Source: Chitinolyticbacter meiyuanensis
Lineage (GTDB): Bacteria > Pseudomonadota > Gammaproteobacteria > Burkholderiales > Chitinibacteraceae
NCBI RefSeq assembly: GCF_008033135.1
Contig: NZ_CP041335.1
Coordinates: 2,113,925-2,177,924, forward strand
Length of the DNA: 64,000 bases
Direction of reading: 5' to 3'
The first letter of the stretch is position 1; each line of letters begins with the position of its first letter. This document shows positions 55,469 to 63,272 of the stretch, piece after piece. Under the pieces are notes generated by a model, which was not told the origin of the DNA, ran no database searches, and saw only the letters and a program-made list of their open reading frames with translations. The position numbers were made by a program, and so were the translations under genes.

Positions 55469-57567
55469 AAAAGGCGAGACTCCCCGTCCGACCCATCTCC
55501 ATCGTTGACGAGTCGCCCGCTGGGCTGCTGATCCGTGTGGCAGAAGGTAATGGCTACCCGAACGTGTCTGCGCTTATCTACGCCTACTTGCCCAAGCGCT
55601 GCTGCAAGACCTGGGTAACAGCTGCACATACCGAGCCTGTGCGGTATCAGCATCTCTTGCGATTGCTCGGTGTGCCGTATTCGACCGCAAACAGTATCCA
55701 TTTCACCCGCAAGGGGCCTACGCGGAAAAGTCCTCGATACGTCGGCTCGCACGTGTTCCCGGAAAAGCTGTTCCGTACCGACGGCGAATTCTATTGCCCG
55801 TACTGCCTGGGCGAGCGCAAGTATTGGCGCAAGCATTGGGCGTTACGTCCCTATTCGGTATGCCGGGAGCACCAGGTCTATTTACGCAACACTTGTCATG
55901 CATGCGGAGCAACGATCAACGCTTGGCGTGGCCACATTGATCAGTGTGGTGAATGCGGCACTGCTTTGAGCTTGGGCGATGTAATAGAGGGAGATTCGCG
56001 GAGCGTGATCTGGTGGTTGTCGCTACACGAGAGCGATTCTGCACGGGCGGCTGTGATCGATGATCTGTGCGCGGCGCTCGCTGAGTTCGACGGTGATAGC
56101 CGCGATCCACAGGATGAACAGCGTCGGCTATGCGCATTGATGCAGTGGGTCGAACGGGGCGAGGTTGCGCCTTGGATTGTGGACCAGTTGAGCAGTCCTG
56201 CGTCTACGCTCCATCCACGTATTCAGCTCCTGCCTCTATTACGGCTTCAACATGGTGAAGCGCAGCGCTTTGCTATTGCAGCATTAAAGCATGTCGAACC
56301 AAGCAATATGGTGCCCTCGCTGGTGACCCACCTCGGCGACATGACCAATCGCGATGCGCAACTGGCGCTGGGTATCAAGCCATCGCATATGCGGCATTTT
56401 TTTTCATGTGGCCTGTTCCGCTATTCGGATGGACGACACTGCGTGCCAGGACAGGTGAGCCTCCATGCTGTGAACGAAATCCTGTATCGCGTTCAGGGCG
56501 ATATGTGCGGCTATGATGGCACCGTGGAAAGACCGAACACCCGCAGCCTTGCGTCAGTGGTGGCGGACGTTATGTGGGGCGGTAGCATCAGCGTTGGATA
56601 TGTCGTCTCGCTCGGATTGACGACGATACGATTGAAGCCAGCATCGGATGACGAGCATGAAAATGCCGGAACAGAATCAGGCTGGCTGGGCCTGAGGCAG
56701 ATCGCGACCGTGCTGGAAACCTACCCAGAGGCTGCGCGTAAACTGATGAAGTTTGGATGGATTCCCCATCGGTCGCGTGATTTGGCTGGCGCGAAACGAT
56801 TGATCGCGCACCGCGATGACGTTGAGCATTTCAACCAGCAATACATGCTCATTGGAACCTTTGCGGCGCACATCAACGAAAATCCGACGAACTTGGCCGA
56901 ACGCTTGATGGCCCTTGGCCTGAAGCCTGTTGCCGGCCCGAGTGTTGATGGGATGCTGGTATATGTGTTTCGCCGAGATGAACTCGAGCGAGTCGACCTG
57001 AAGCTGGTACACGGCTTGACTGACTACCCCACGCGCACAGGCAGAAAATTGGCAGCGGCGAAGCATGCCCAGCTACCGGAGGTTCGGGATGTCGATGGCG
57101 GAAATGCGGCGACGATCCTGGGAGTCCGTCGCGTAGACATACACAAACTGATACGTGCCGGCGTTCTAGTCAGGTCCTCTGATATCCATCGCGACGTTCA
57201 CGTTACGTTAGAGTCGCTACGGCAGCTTCAGCTGGAGCTGCGTCGGCCGGATATGATTTCAGTGACAGACGCTGCAAGCCGACTCGGAATGAGCACGATG
57301 GTGCTGGAAAGCGTTTGGGCGGCTGTGGGACTTGTGACTGTTCGCCACTACGTGTTGTGGCGACTGATTTCAGTGCCAGACATTGAGCGTTTGGAAACGT
57401 TGCTGTCAGGGCATATCACTGCCGCGGATGCCGGCAAGATGCTGGGCACTCACAGGGCACACTTGCACAACCTTGAACGGCGCGGGGTCCTGCGATCGGT
57501 TGTCGTCGGACAAGGGAGGCGGGTCAGACTTTATGACCGCGCACGTATTGAAGCGTTATTGCCGTGA
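55465..57567 (+). CDS. tniQ: TnsD/TniQ-like target selector with extra HTH modules
   Basis: Protein of 700 residues. The N-terminal TniQ domain (PIVDE-SPAGLLIRVAEGNGYPNV pattern) contains a zinc region CPYC...CREH...CHACG...CGECG around residues 111-165. The C-terminal third has two or three successive helix-turn-helix or excisionase-like repeats (GGNAATILGVRRVDIHKLIRAGVLV, TDAASRLGMSTMVLESVWAAVG, AADAGKMLGTHRAHLHNLERRGVL in outline). Such long TniQ proteins of the TnsD type recognise a specific chromosomal site; nrdB is the neighbouring candidate. Last gene of the operon. Confidence 0.85.
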   Translation: MKKARLPVRPISIVDESPAGLLIRVAEGNGYPNVSALIYAYLPKRCCKTWVTAAHTEPVRYQHLLRLLGVPYSTANSIHFTRKGPTRKSPRYVGSHVFPEKLFRTDGEFYCPYCLGERKYWRKHWALRPYSVCREHQVYLRNTCHACGATINAWRGHIDQCGECGTALSLGDVIEGDSRSVIWWLSLHESDSARAAVIDDLCAALAEFDGDSRDPQDEQRRLCALMQWVERGEVAPWIVDQLSSPASTLHPRIQLLPLLRLQHGEAQRFAIAALKHVEPSNMVPSLVTHLGDMTNRDAQLALGIKPSHMRHFFSCGLFRYSDGRHCVPGQVSLHAVNEILYRVQGDMCGYDGTVERPNTRSLASVVADVMWGGSISVGYVVSLGLTTIRLKPASDDEHENAGTESGWLGLRQIATVLETYPEAARKLMKFGWIPHRSRDLAGAKRLIAHRDDVEHFNQQYMLIGTFAAHINENPTNLAERLMALGLKPVAGPSVDGMLVYVFRRDELERVDLKLVHGLTDYPTRTGRKLAAAKHAQLPEVRDVDGGNAATILGVRRVDIHKLIRAGVLVRSSDIHRDVHVTLESLRQLQLELRRPDMISVTDAASRLGMSTMVLESVWAAVGLVTVRHYVLWRLISVPDIERLETLLSGHITAADAGKMLGTHRAHLHNLERRGVLRSVVVGQGRRVRLYDRARIEALLP

Positions 57568-57740
57568 CGAGCGATTACTAGACAATCGGTAGCGTTCCGG
57601 GCGGGTACTAGCAGCGGCCAACTCCTATGAAGGTCCTTGTTGGCCGAATCACTGCGCGAGGCTGCAATGGCAGTAATTCGGCCAAAGCGGACTATGGCAC
57701 GCAGAACCACTCATGACCGCTATCTATCCCAATGCGGACG
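57568..57740. other. Region after tniQ, possible diverged transposon end
   Basis: No gene. TTGGCCGAAT(C/T)ACTGC occurs as an inverted pair at about 57640 and 57670. ACTCATGACCGCTA near 57708 partly matches the reverse of the third left-end repeat. No copy of the left-end motif is convincing, so the right end is not assigned. Confidence 0.35.
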
Positions 57741-57965
57741 TTGCTCAGTGCGGCACCTTGACGCCATCGTTATCCCGGTCTTCGTTCACGTCCCAGTTGC
57801 CGAACGGCTCGCCGAAGGTCCATTCCCACACCAACTTGTGGTTGGGGGCGTCGGTCAGTTGGCTCGGGGTGTGCAGGTGGTCGGCTCAGACGTAATAGAG
57901 CTTGGGGCTGGCTCCGGCACCTTGAACCACGGCGACGGGGATGTTGTCGAGCCAAATGATTTCAG
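57741..57965 (-). pseudogene. Rhs core fragment with an internal stop
   Basis: The minus strand reads KLVWEWTFGEPFGNWDVNED, closely matching KLVWEWTFGEAFGNWNVNED of the intact Rhs gene whose equivalent bases are 59,450-59,660. In the LYYVWADHL segment the tryptophan codon is TGA, and the frame ends soon after the NED motif. Nothing N-terminal is kept. It is a displaced orphan piece of an Rhs gene, left by recombination at this toxin locus. Confidence 0.8.
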
Positions 57966-58350
57966 GACAGCATTGAGGCAGACTAGAAAATAAATCTGCC
58001 CCCTTTCCCTGTGGACATGGCCCACCTCTGATTGCCTGATTAGAACGCTAACGTTCGTGATGGGCAAAAGACAAGACCTGACCCCGTTGTTTTCTCGCCT
58101 CCAAATTCTTAATTAATTAAGACTTTTTCTTAATTATCGAAAACCATCCCAGCGATTGCGCTGGTGGCATCGGCGAGCAACCCGAAGGCGGAAAGGCCGG
58201 ATTTGCTGAAGCCTTGGCGACCGGTTGGAAGCGGCTGAGGTAGTGTCGGGCAATTCATAGCCGAGATGGCCTTGGGCTTCCAAGTTCTAAGGCGAAAAAA
58301 TTGCATGGCGTATTCCCAGTAGGGAAGCACGCCATGCCTGCCAAAGAAGT
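57966..58350. other. Gap between Rhs fragment and immunity-like gene (385 bp)
   Basis: No gene supported. It contains AAATAAATCTGCCCC and GACAAGACCTGACCCC, phrases that resemble conserved borders of mobile or repeat elements in many proteobacteria, a 16-base palindrome (TCTTAATTAATTAAGA, 58107-58122), and a 74-codon minus-strand frame from 58354 to 58130 whose composition looks like repeat DNA rather than protein. Confidence 0.4.
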
Positions 58351-58800
58351 TCATACACCTCTTATAACCACTTCTTTGATACTTCCCTGTTCCGGAGCAG
58401 ACCAGTTCACTAGCGCTTCGATGAGAGAAACCAGACCACGCCTCGCCGAAGTGAACTCTTGCTCAAAATGCTCTTTAGAATCGTCAAACAAAAATCCAAT
58501 ACAATCAATTTCAGCGACTGAATCAGTTTGCATTAAATCGAATGACAATTTCTTCCAGCTGGACATTATTTTGCCCCAGGCATCAGTAGAAATTACCGTC
58601 GTACCCCAATGCCCATATTTAGTATAGCTTGGCCATTCCCGTCTAATAGCCTCCTCAAGAAAGCCAAATGCCTCTTCATCAACAAATGCACTGCGAACAG
58701 GAAAATCGCCGTCAAGCACTAACTGAATTTCCATAACCAACCCTCTAGGGGTTGGCTCCAAAAACTTCAACGAAAAATTAAATTTGTCACTCACAAACAT
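58351..58800 (-). CDS. Probable immunity protein for the Rhs toxin
   Basis: Acidic protein of 149 residues encoded directly after the Rhs toxin gene, with the ATG sharing a base with the toxin stop (TAATG), a hallmark of toxin-immunity pairs. Low GC and codon use differ from the Rhs core and match the toxin tip, as usual for exchangeable tip-immunity cassettes. MEIQLVLDGDFPVRSAFVDEEA and FLFDDSKEHFEQEF are hydrophilic, with no export signal. No family recognised. It should block the toxin in the cytoplasm. Confidence 0.75.
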   Translation of the reverse strand: MFVSDKFNFSLKFLEPTPRGLVMEIQLVLDGDFPVRSAFVDEEAFGFLEEAIRREWPSYTKYGHWGTTVISTDAWGKIMSSWKKLSFDLMQTDSVAEIDCIGFLFDDSKEHFEQEFTSARRGLVSLIEALVNWSAPEQGSIKEVVIRGV

Positions 58801-61085
58801 TACCTCAACCCATACGAAACGATCCGGCCGTCTCGTGCAATGTCGACATATTTCCCATTTTTCATGTAACGGACAACCCCTTCAGTTGCTCCATTGACAT
58901 TTCTGGTTTGAGCACCACGCAAATTACGGGCAAACTCCTCAGCCTTTCTTAGGTATTGCTCAGGCGTTGCTGCATTCACTTCTCTTCCATGCCGACCAAA
59001 GTGATCCACCAAAGACTGTCTAGAAGAGCCGTACGAGCCTTCGTGCCATTTAGTCTCGCACCCTTGCAATGGATCTTGCTCATCCTTACAAAGCTCAGGC
59101 ATGACTTCGCATGGATCAGAAGTGCCGCCCCCTCCCAGATCAAATGCTCCATCCTTGAGAGTGTCATAAGTCTCTTTAGCACCGCTGAGAATTGCAGCTC
59201 CCGTTGCAAGCATCAACGCTGCGCAAGGAGGATTCGCCATGCATGCTGCAATCGCGACCGGAATTGCTTGCCCTTTCGGGTCAGTGTACCGAAGTGGTGA
59301 CCCTTCTACATACCCATACGTATTAATCCCACCTTCCAACCCAATCGGGTCACTCTGGATATACCGCCCAATCCGCGGATCATAGTCCCGGAAGTAGTTG
59401 TAGTGCCGGCCGATCTCCTTGTCGAAGTACTGCCCCGGGAAGCGCAGGTTGTACGTCACCTTGATGGTGTCGGCATCCGGGTCTTCGTTCACGTTCCAGT
59501 TGCCGAACGCTTCACCGAAAGTCCATTCCCACACCAGCTTGTTGTTGGCACTCGGGTCAGTCAGCTGGCGCGGGGTGTTCAGGTGATCCGCCCACACGTA
59601 GTACAGCTTGGGGCTGGCGCCGGCGCCCTGGATAACGGCGACCGGGATGTTGTCCAGCCACACAGTTTCGGTACGGCGTTGGCCGGTGGCGTCGTATTCA
59701 CCGACGGTCTGGCCGGCTTCGTCATAGGTGAACAGCGTGGTGTCGTTGACCCCATCGCTCTTCTTCACCCGCTGGCCGAGGGCGTTGTAGCTGTATTGCC
59801 ACCAGATGGTGCCGACCTTGGTCTTGGTGAGGCGGCCGGCGTTGTTGTAGACGTTGGCCCCGCTGTTCACCATGTTGCCGGCGGCATCGTAGCTGTAGTT
59901 GGCGGTGGTGGCGCCACTCTGCGACAGCACCCGGTTGCTGTTGGGGTCGTGGTTGAGCTGGGTGACGGCGGTGCCCAGCCGGCGTTCGGTGCGATTGCCG
60001 TTCAGGTCGTACTGGTAGCCATAGCTGGTGCTGGTGCCGATGTTGTTCAGCGTCAGCCGGTCCATGCTGTCGTAGCCATACTCGCGTACGCCGGCCGGGG
60101 TCGTGCCGGGGTCTTGCTTGGTCAGATTGCCAACGGCGTCATAGCTGTAGGTGTAGGTCTGGGTGGCGGTGGTGATGCCGGCAATCTGACCCTGGTTGTC
60201 ACCGGGGTGTTTCCGCTGTTTGCCATTGGCCCAGGTCCAGCCCAGCAGGCGGCCATTGGCGCCGTATTGCGCGTTGTTCAGCAGCACCTGGCCGTTGACC
60301 TTGACCTCGCTGATCCGGCCATTGCTCCAGCTGTAGTTGACGAGGGTGCCGGAGGGATAGGTGATCTGGCTCAGCTGGCCAGCACTGTTGTAGCCGAGCT
60401 GGCTGTTGAGGGCGATGCCGCCGATGCTGCGGTTGACCAGTGCCAGCCGGCCTTGGGCGTTGTAGCCGTAGCTGGTGCTGCCGCTGGCATCGCTGAAGCT
60501 GGCGAGCAAGCCGTTGCCATTGGCGGCGGTGTCGTAGGTGAAGCTGTGGGTTTCGTCGACGAAGGCGATCTGCTTCACCCGCCCCAGGTCATCCCGGGTG
60601 TAGGTGGCGGTCTTGTTGCGGGCGTCGGTCTTGCTCTTGAGATGACCATCGGCTTCGTGAACATACGTCGTGGTACCGCTATCCGGGCTGACCTGGCGGA
60701 TCAGGTCGTCGAAGCCGTTGTAGGTGTAGCTGGTGGTGAAGCCTTCGGCATCCTGGACCGAGACCAGGTTGTCGCGGCCGTCATAGCTGAAGGTGATCAC
60801 CCCGGTATCCGGGTTGGTGATGGTCTTGAGCCGGTTGAGCGCGTCGTAGCTGTAGCTGGTGATGCGGCCCAGCGCATCCTTGCGGGTCTTGCGGTTGCCG
60901 TTGGCGTCGTAGGTGAAGGTGGTCTGGTAGCCCTTGGCGTCATACACCCGTTCCAGACGGCCGAGGGCGTCGTAGTCGTAGTAGGTGCTGACGGTGGACT
61001 GGTGGGCCGGCAGGGCGGCGTAGACCGCGCTGCTGCCCAGGGCCAGGCCGGCCAGCAACAGGCGGCGGAAGGTGGAAAGCGTCAT
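58800..61085 (-). CDS. Secreted Rhs/YD-repeat protein with C-terminal toxin domain
   Basis: Polymorphic toxin of 761 residues. A signal peptide (MTLSTFRRLLLAGLALGSSA...) is followed by many YD repeats (YDYDALGRLERVYDAKG, TYDANGNRKTRKDALG) forming a shell, then the Rhs core ending in YNYFRDYDPRIGRYIQSDPIGL and LRYTDPKG. The last 150 or so residues are the variable tip; DHFGRHGREV, TEGVVRYMKNGKYVDIARDG and IVSYGLR suggest a BECR-type RNase fold, which is inference. The ATG at 61085 gives the best signal peptide; 61163 is an alternative. An immunity-like gene overlaps its stop. Confidence 0.88.
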   Translation of the reverse strand: MTLSTFRRLLLAGLALGSSAVYAALPAHQSTVSTYYDYDALGRLERVYDAKGYQTTFTYDANGNRKTRKDALGRITSYSYDALNRLKTITNPDTGVITFSYDGRDNLVSVQDAEGFTTSYTYNGFDDLIRQVSPDSGTTTYVHEADGHLKSKTDARNKTATYTRDDLGRVKQIAFVDETHSFTYDTAANGNGLLASFSDASGSTSYGYNAQGRLALVNRSIGGIALNSQLGYNSAGQLSQITYPSGTLVNYSWSNGRISEVKVNGQVLLNNAQYGANGRLLGWTWANGKQRKHPGDNQGQIAGITTATQTYTYSYDAVGNLTKQDPGTTPAGVREYGYDSMDRLTLNNIGTSTSYGYQYDLNGNRTERRLGTAVTQLNHDPNSNRVLSQSGATTANYSYDAAGNMVNSGANVYNNAGRLTKTKVGTIWWQYSYNALGQRVKKSDGVNDTTLFTYDEAGQTVGEYDATGQRRTETVWLDNIPVAVIQGAGASPKLYYVWADHLNTPRQLTDPSANNKLVWEWTFGEAFGNWNVNEDPDADTIKVTYNLRFPGQYFDKEIGRHYNYFRDYDPRIGRYIQSDPIGLEGGINTYGYVEGSPLRYTDPKGQAIPVAIAACMANPPCAALMLATGAAILSGAKETYDTLKDGAFDLGGGGTSDPCEVMPELCKDEQDPLQGCETKWHEGSYGSSRQSLVDHFGRHGREVNAATPEQYLRKAEEFARNLRGAQTRNVNGATEGVVRYMKNGKYVDIARDGRIVSYGLR

Positions 61086-61170
61086 CGGGAATCCTGATGA
61101 AGAGGCGTGTGATGAATGGGGTGCTTGAACAGGCATGGGGGTAGCGTGAGTCGACAGTTGCATAAAGCCC

Positions 61171-63243
61171 TCACTGCGCCTTCGGCGCGGTGGTGAGGCT
61201 CTGCGCCTGGGTCGCCGCCTGCTGCGCCGCGGCCAACACGCCGGCCGGGTCATAGCGGTCTTCGCGCTTGGTATTGCCGGCGTTATCCAGGGTGTAGTCG
61301 ATCCGGCTGCCATTGCTGTGATCGATGCCGATCAAGCGATGGGCCGGGTCGTAGCGGTACTGCAGCCAGCTCTGATCCGGGAAGGTCACCTTCTCCAGCA
61401 AGCCCGTCGGCTTGTAGGCGAACTGAGTCAGTTCACCGCCGGTGGTACGGGTCTTGAGCCGTTGCCGCAGGTCGTAGGTGAAGGTAGTGGTCACGCCATT
61501 GGGCGCGATCTGCGTCAGCACATTGCCGTGCGGGTCGTAGCTGGTGAACTGGGTGACCAGACCGACGGGATCGGTCACCGTGGCCAGGTTGCCCTGGGCG
61601 TCGTAGGTATAACTGGTCACCTTGCCGCGGGCATCGGTGGCGGTCTGCAGCAGGCCGTTGGGGAAGTAGCTCCACGATTCGCTGCGGCTGACGCCGTCGG
61701 CGGTAACCTGCTTCTGGGTGAGCAGACCCTTGGTGTTGTCGTAGGTGAAGGTGGTGACCCGGCCCGGTTCGGTGATGGTGACGGGCAGGCGGAAGGTGGG
61801 GTGCCAAGTGGTGGTGACGGTGCGGACTTGCGGCGTGCCCAATGCGACTGTGACGCCAGTTGGCAGATTGCGGGTCAGGTCGTAGATGTAGCTGGTGGTC
61901 ACCCCGTTGAAATCGGTGCGGGTCTTGATGTTGCCATTGGTGTCAAAGACCTGACCTCGGGAGGCGTTATCACTACTCCGCGTTTCACTAACCGGTTGGC
62001 TTACCCCCAAGATCGACGAGAACCCGTATTCACTGGACAGCTGCAGCGGATTGATCACTGTTGCTTTGGTGATCACGCCATTTGTTTGCTGATAGGTCAC
62101 CCGGTGCAGATCGACACCGCCTGCATGCTGACTGGTCGTCGCCAATCCTGTTGTGTCGTCATAACTCCAAGTGCCATAGCTCGCACCTTGCTCATCGATC
62201 AGTTCTGACAACAAGGTAGGCTGGGGAATGCCTGCTACCATTTTAGTCTGGTAACGATATTGGCGCGTGGTGCCATCAGCGTAAATCACACGCTCTAGAT
62301 CGCCATTGCCGACGTATTGATATTGCATCGCTGATCCGCCGCCGGGGAGCGTGACTGTATCCAGCAAGCCAAAAGCGTTATAAGTCAATAGCAATGCCAA
62401 ACCGTAAGTATTGCTGACTTTACTGAGTTTGCCTTGTGGATTGTATTCAAACGACAGCGCGAACCCATCGGCTGCCTTACGTGATATCAGCTTTCCATCA
62501 AGGTTGAAACGCTCTACGGTACGCGCTGGAGAGGTATAAACCCAATCGCTCCCTTCTTGTTGCAAAGATGCATTCACGTCAGGCGCAGCGATCCATTGAC
62601 TGCCACTGCCTTGAGTAAATCGCTCAACGCCGCCATCGGTGCGGGCGATGGCGACCACGCCTTCAGTCGCCGAAAGCGATGCACCTGCATCAAAGCTATG
62701 GCGCCACCGGTTGCCCATGGGGCGTCGCGATCCACGATCATCAAAGAATGGAGAACGGCTGTTGTACGTACGAACAAAAGCCAAGCCTCGCGCACCTTGA
62801 TAGTCGACTTCGACTTGATATTTCGCGCCAGTAGCAAATGCGATAGGGTTTCCACAAACCTTGGGAATGACTTCAGGAGCCGAATCACATTTTGGGGGAT
62901 CTTTTTCTTCAGGAGGCAAAATACACTCAGTTCCCGCACTATTCAGCAACATATCTTTGGGGCAGTATTTCTTAGTTCCCCAACTGCGTTTCACCAAGCC
63001 CCATGGAGCTTGGATATCGCAGGTCAATGAACTCATGTTGGCGTGAAACGTCCCATATATTGAAGGCAGCTGAATACACAATGCCTCTGGCGTTGTCGCT
63101 TCGAAGTAGCACGGCCCTCCAGTACACTCGCCAAATGTATATTTAACTAGTACAGGATCAGCTTTTGCAAAACCGGCCAATCCCAGCAGCATCGTAAAGA
63201 GCGATAGCTGAGCAGGGGATGGCCAACGCAATTTCTTGCGCAT
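61171..63243 (-). CDS. Secreted Rhs N-terminal module (DUF6531 plus YD repeats), no toxin tip
   Basis: Protein of 690 residues with a signal peptide (MRKKLRWPSPAQLSLFTMLL...), a cysteine-bearing N-terminal domain (FGECTGGPCYF, CDSAPEVIPKVCGNPI), a DUF6531-like entry (YNSRSPFFDDRG) and YD repeats to the end. It stops at QSLTTAPKAQ without an Rhs core or toxin. The next gene, 85 bases downstream, supplies the core and toxin with its own signal peptide, so the system appears split into two secreted chains. GGAG lies six bases before the ATG at 63243. Confidence 0.85.
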   Translation of the reverse strand: MRKKLRWPSPAQLSLFTMLLGLAGFAKADPVLVKYTFGECTGGPCYFEATTPEALCIQLPSIYGTFHANMSSLTCDIQAPWGLVKRSWGTKKYCPKDMLLNSAGTECILPPEEKDPPKCDSAPEVIPKVCGNPIAFATGAKYQVEVDYQGARGLAFVRTYNSRSPFFDDRGSRRPMGNRWRHSFDAGASLSATEGVVAIARTDGGVERFTQGSGSQWIAAPDVNASLQQEGSDWVYTSPARTVERFNLDGKLISRKAADGFALSFEYNPQGKLSKVSNTYGLALLLTYNAFGLLDTVTLPGGGSAMQYQYVGNGDLERVIYADGTTRQYRYQTKMVAGIPQPTLLSELIDEQGASYGTWSYDDTTGLATTSQHAGGVDLHRVTYQQTNGVITKATVINPLQLSSEYGFSSILGVSQPVSETRSSDNASRGQVFDTNGNIKTRTDFNGVTTSYIYDLTRNLPTGVTVALGTPQVRTVTTTWHPTFRLPVTITEPGRVTTFTYDNTKGLLTQKQVTADGVSRSESWSYFPNGLLQTATDARGKVTSYTYDAQGNLATVTDPVGLVTQFTSYDPHGNVLTQIAPNGVTTTFTYDLRQRLKTRTTGGELTQFAYKPTGLLEKVTFPDQSWLQYRYDPAHRLIGIDHSNGSRIDYTLDNAGNTKREDRYDPAGVLAAAQQAATQAQSLTTAPKAQ
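61190..61960. repeat. Direct repeat, copy 1, in Rhs module genes
   Basis: This segment is repeated with high identity at 63,296-64,000, about 2.1 kb to the right, in the same orientation. Many blocks of 30 or more bases are identical. It is a substrate for homologous recombination that would delete or amplify a module. Confidence 0.85.
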
Positions 63244-63272
63244 ATCAATCTCCATAATAAAAACGTAAACCC

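Larger units (their letters stand above)
44944..57567. mobile_element. Tn7-like transposon carrying a Detocs-type defence module (right end not located)
   Basis: The element opens at TGTCGG (44944) with tandem transposase-site-like repeats and contains cargo genes (dtcABC-like, two hypotheticals) and a tnsA-tnsB-tnsC-tniQ operon. Cargo base composition is clearly AT-richer than the flanking chromosome. The limits are a minimum: 57567 is the end of the last transposition gene, not a mapped end. In classical Tn7 the tns genes read inward from one end; here they lie on the far side of the cargo and read away from the mapped end, so the other end may lie within 57,568-57,740 in diverged form or beyond the window. 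The Rhs locus could be inside or outside. Confidence 0.75.

Noticed and set aside
57568..57740. Right end of the Tn7-like transposon
   Set aside because: Only partial matches (for example ACTCATGACCGCTA) to the inverted left-end motif and no terminal ACA with a matching duplication could be seen, so no boundary was assigned.
58130..58354. 74-codon minus-strand frame downstream of the immunity-like gene
   Set aside because: It has no clear ribosome site and resembles translated repeat DNA; kept only as part of a non-coding description.
59403..61097. 564-codon Val/Gly-rich plus-strand frame
   Set aside because: It is antisense to the YD repeats of the Rhs gene and mirrors their periodicity; not a real gene.
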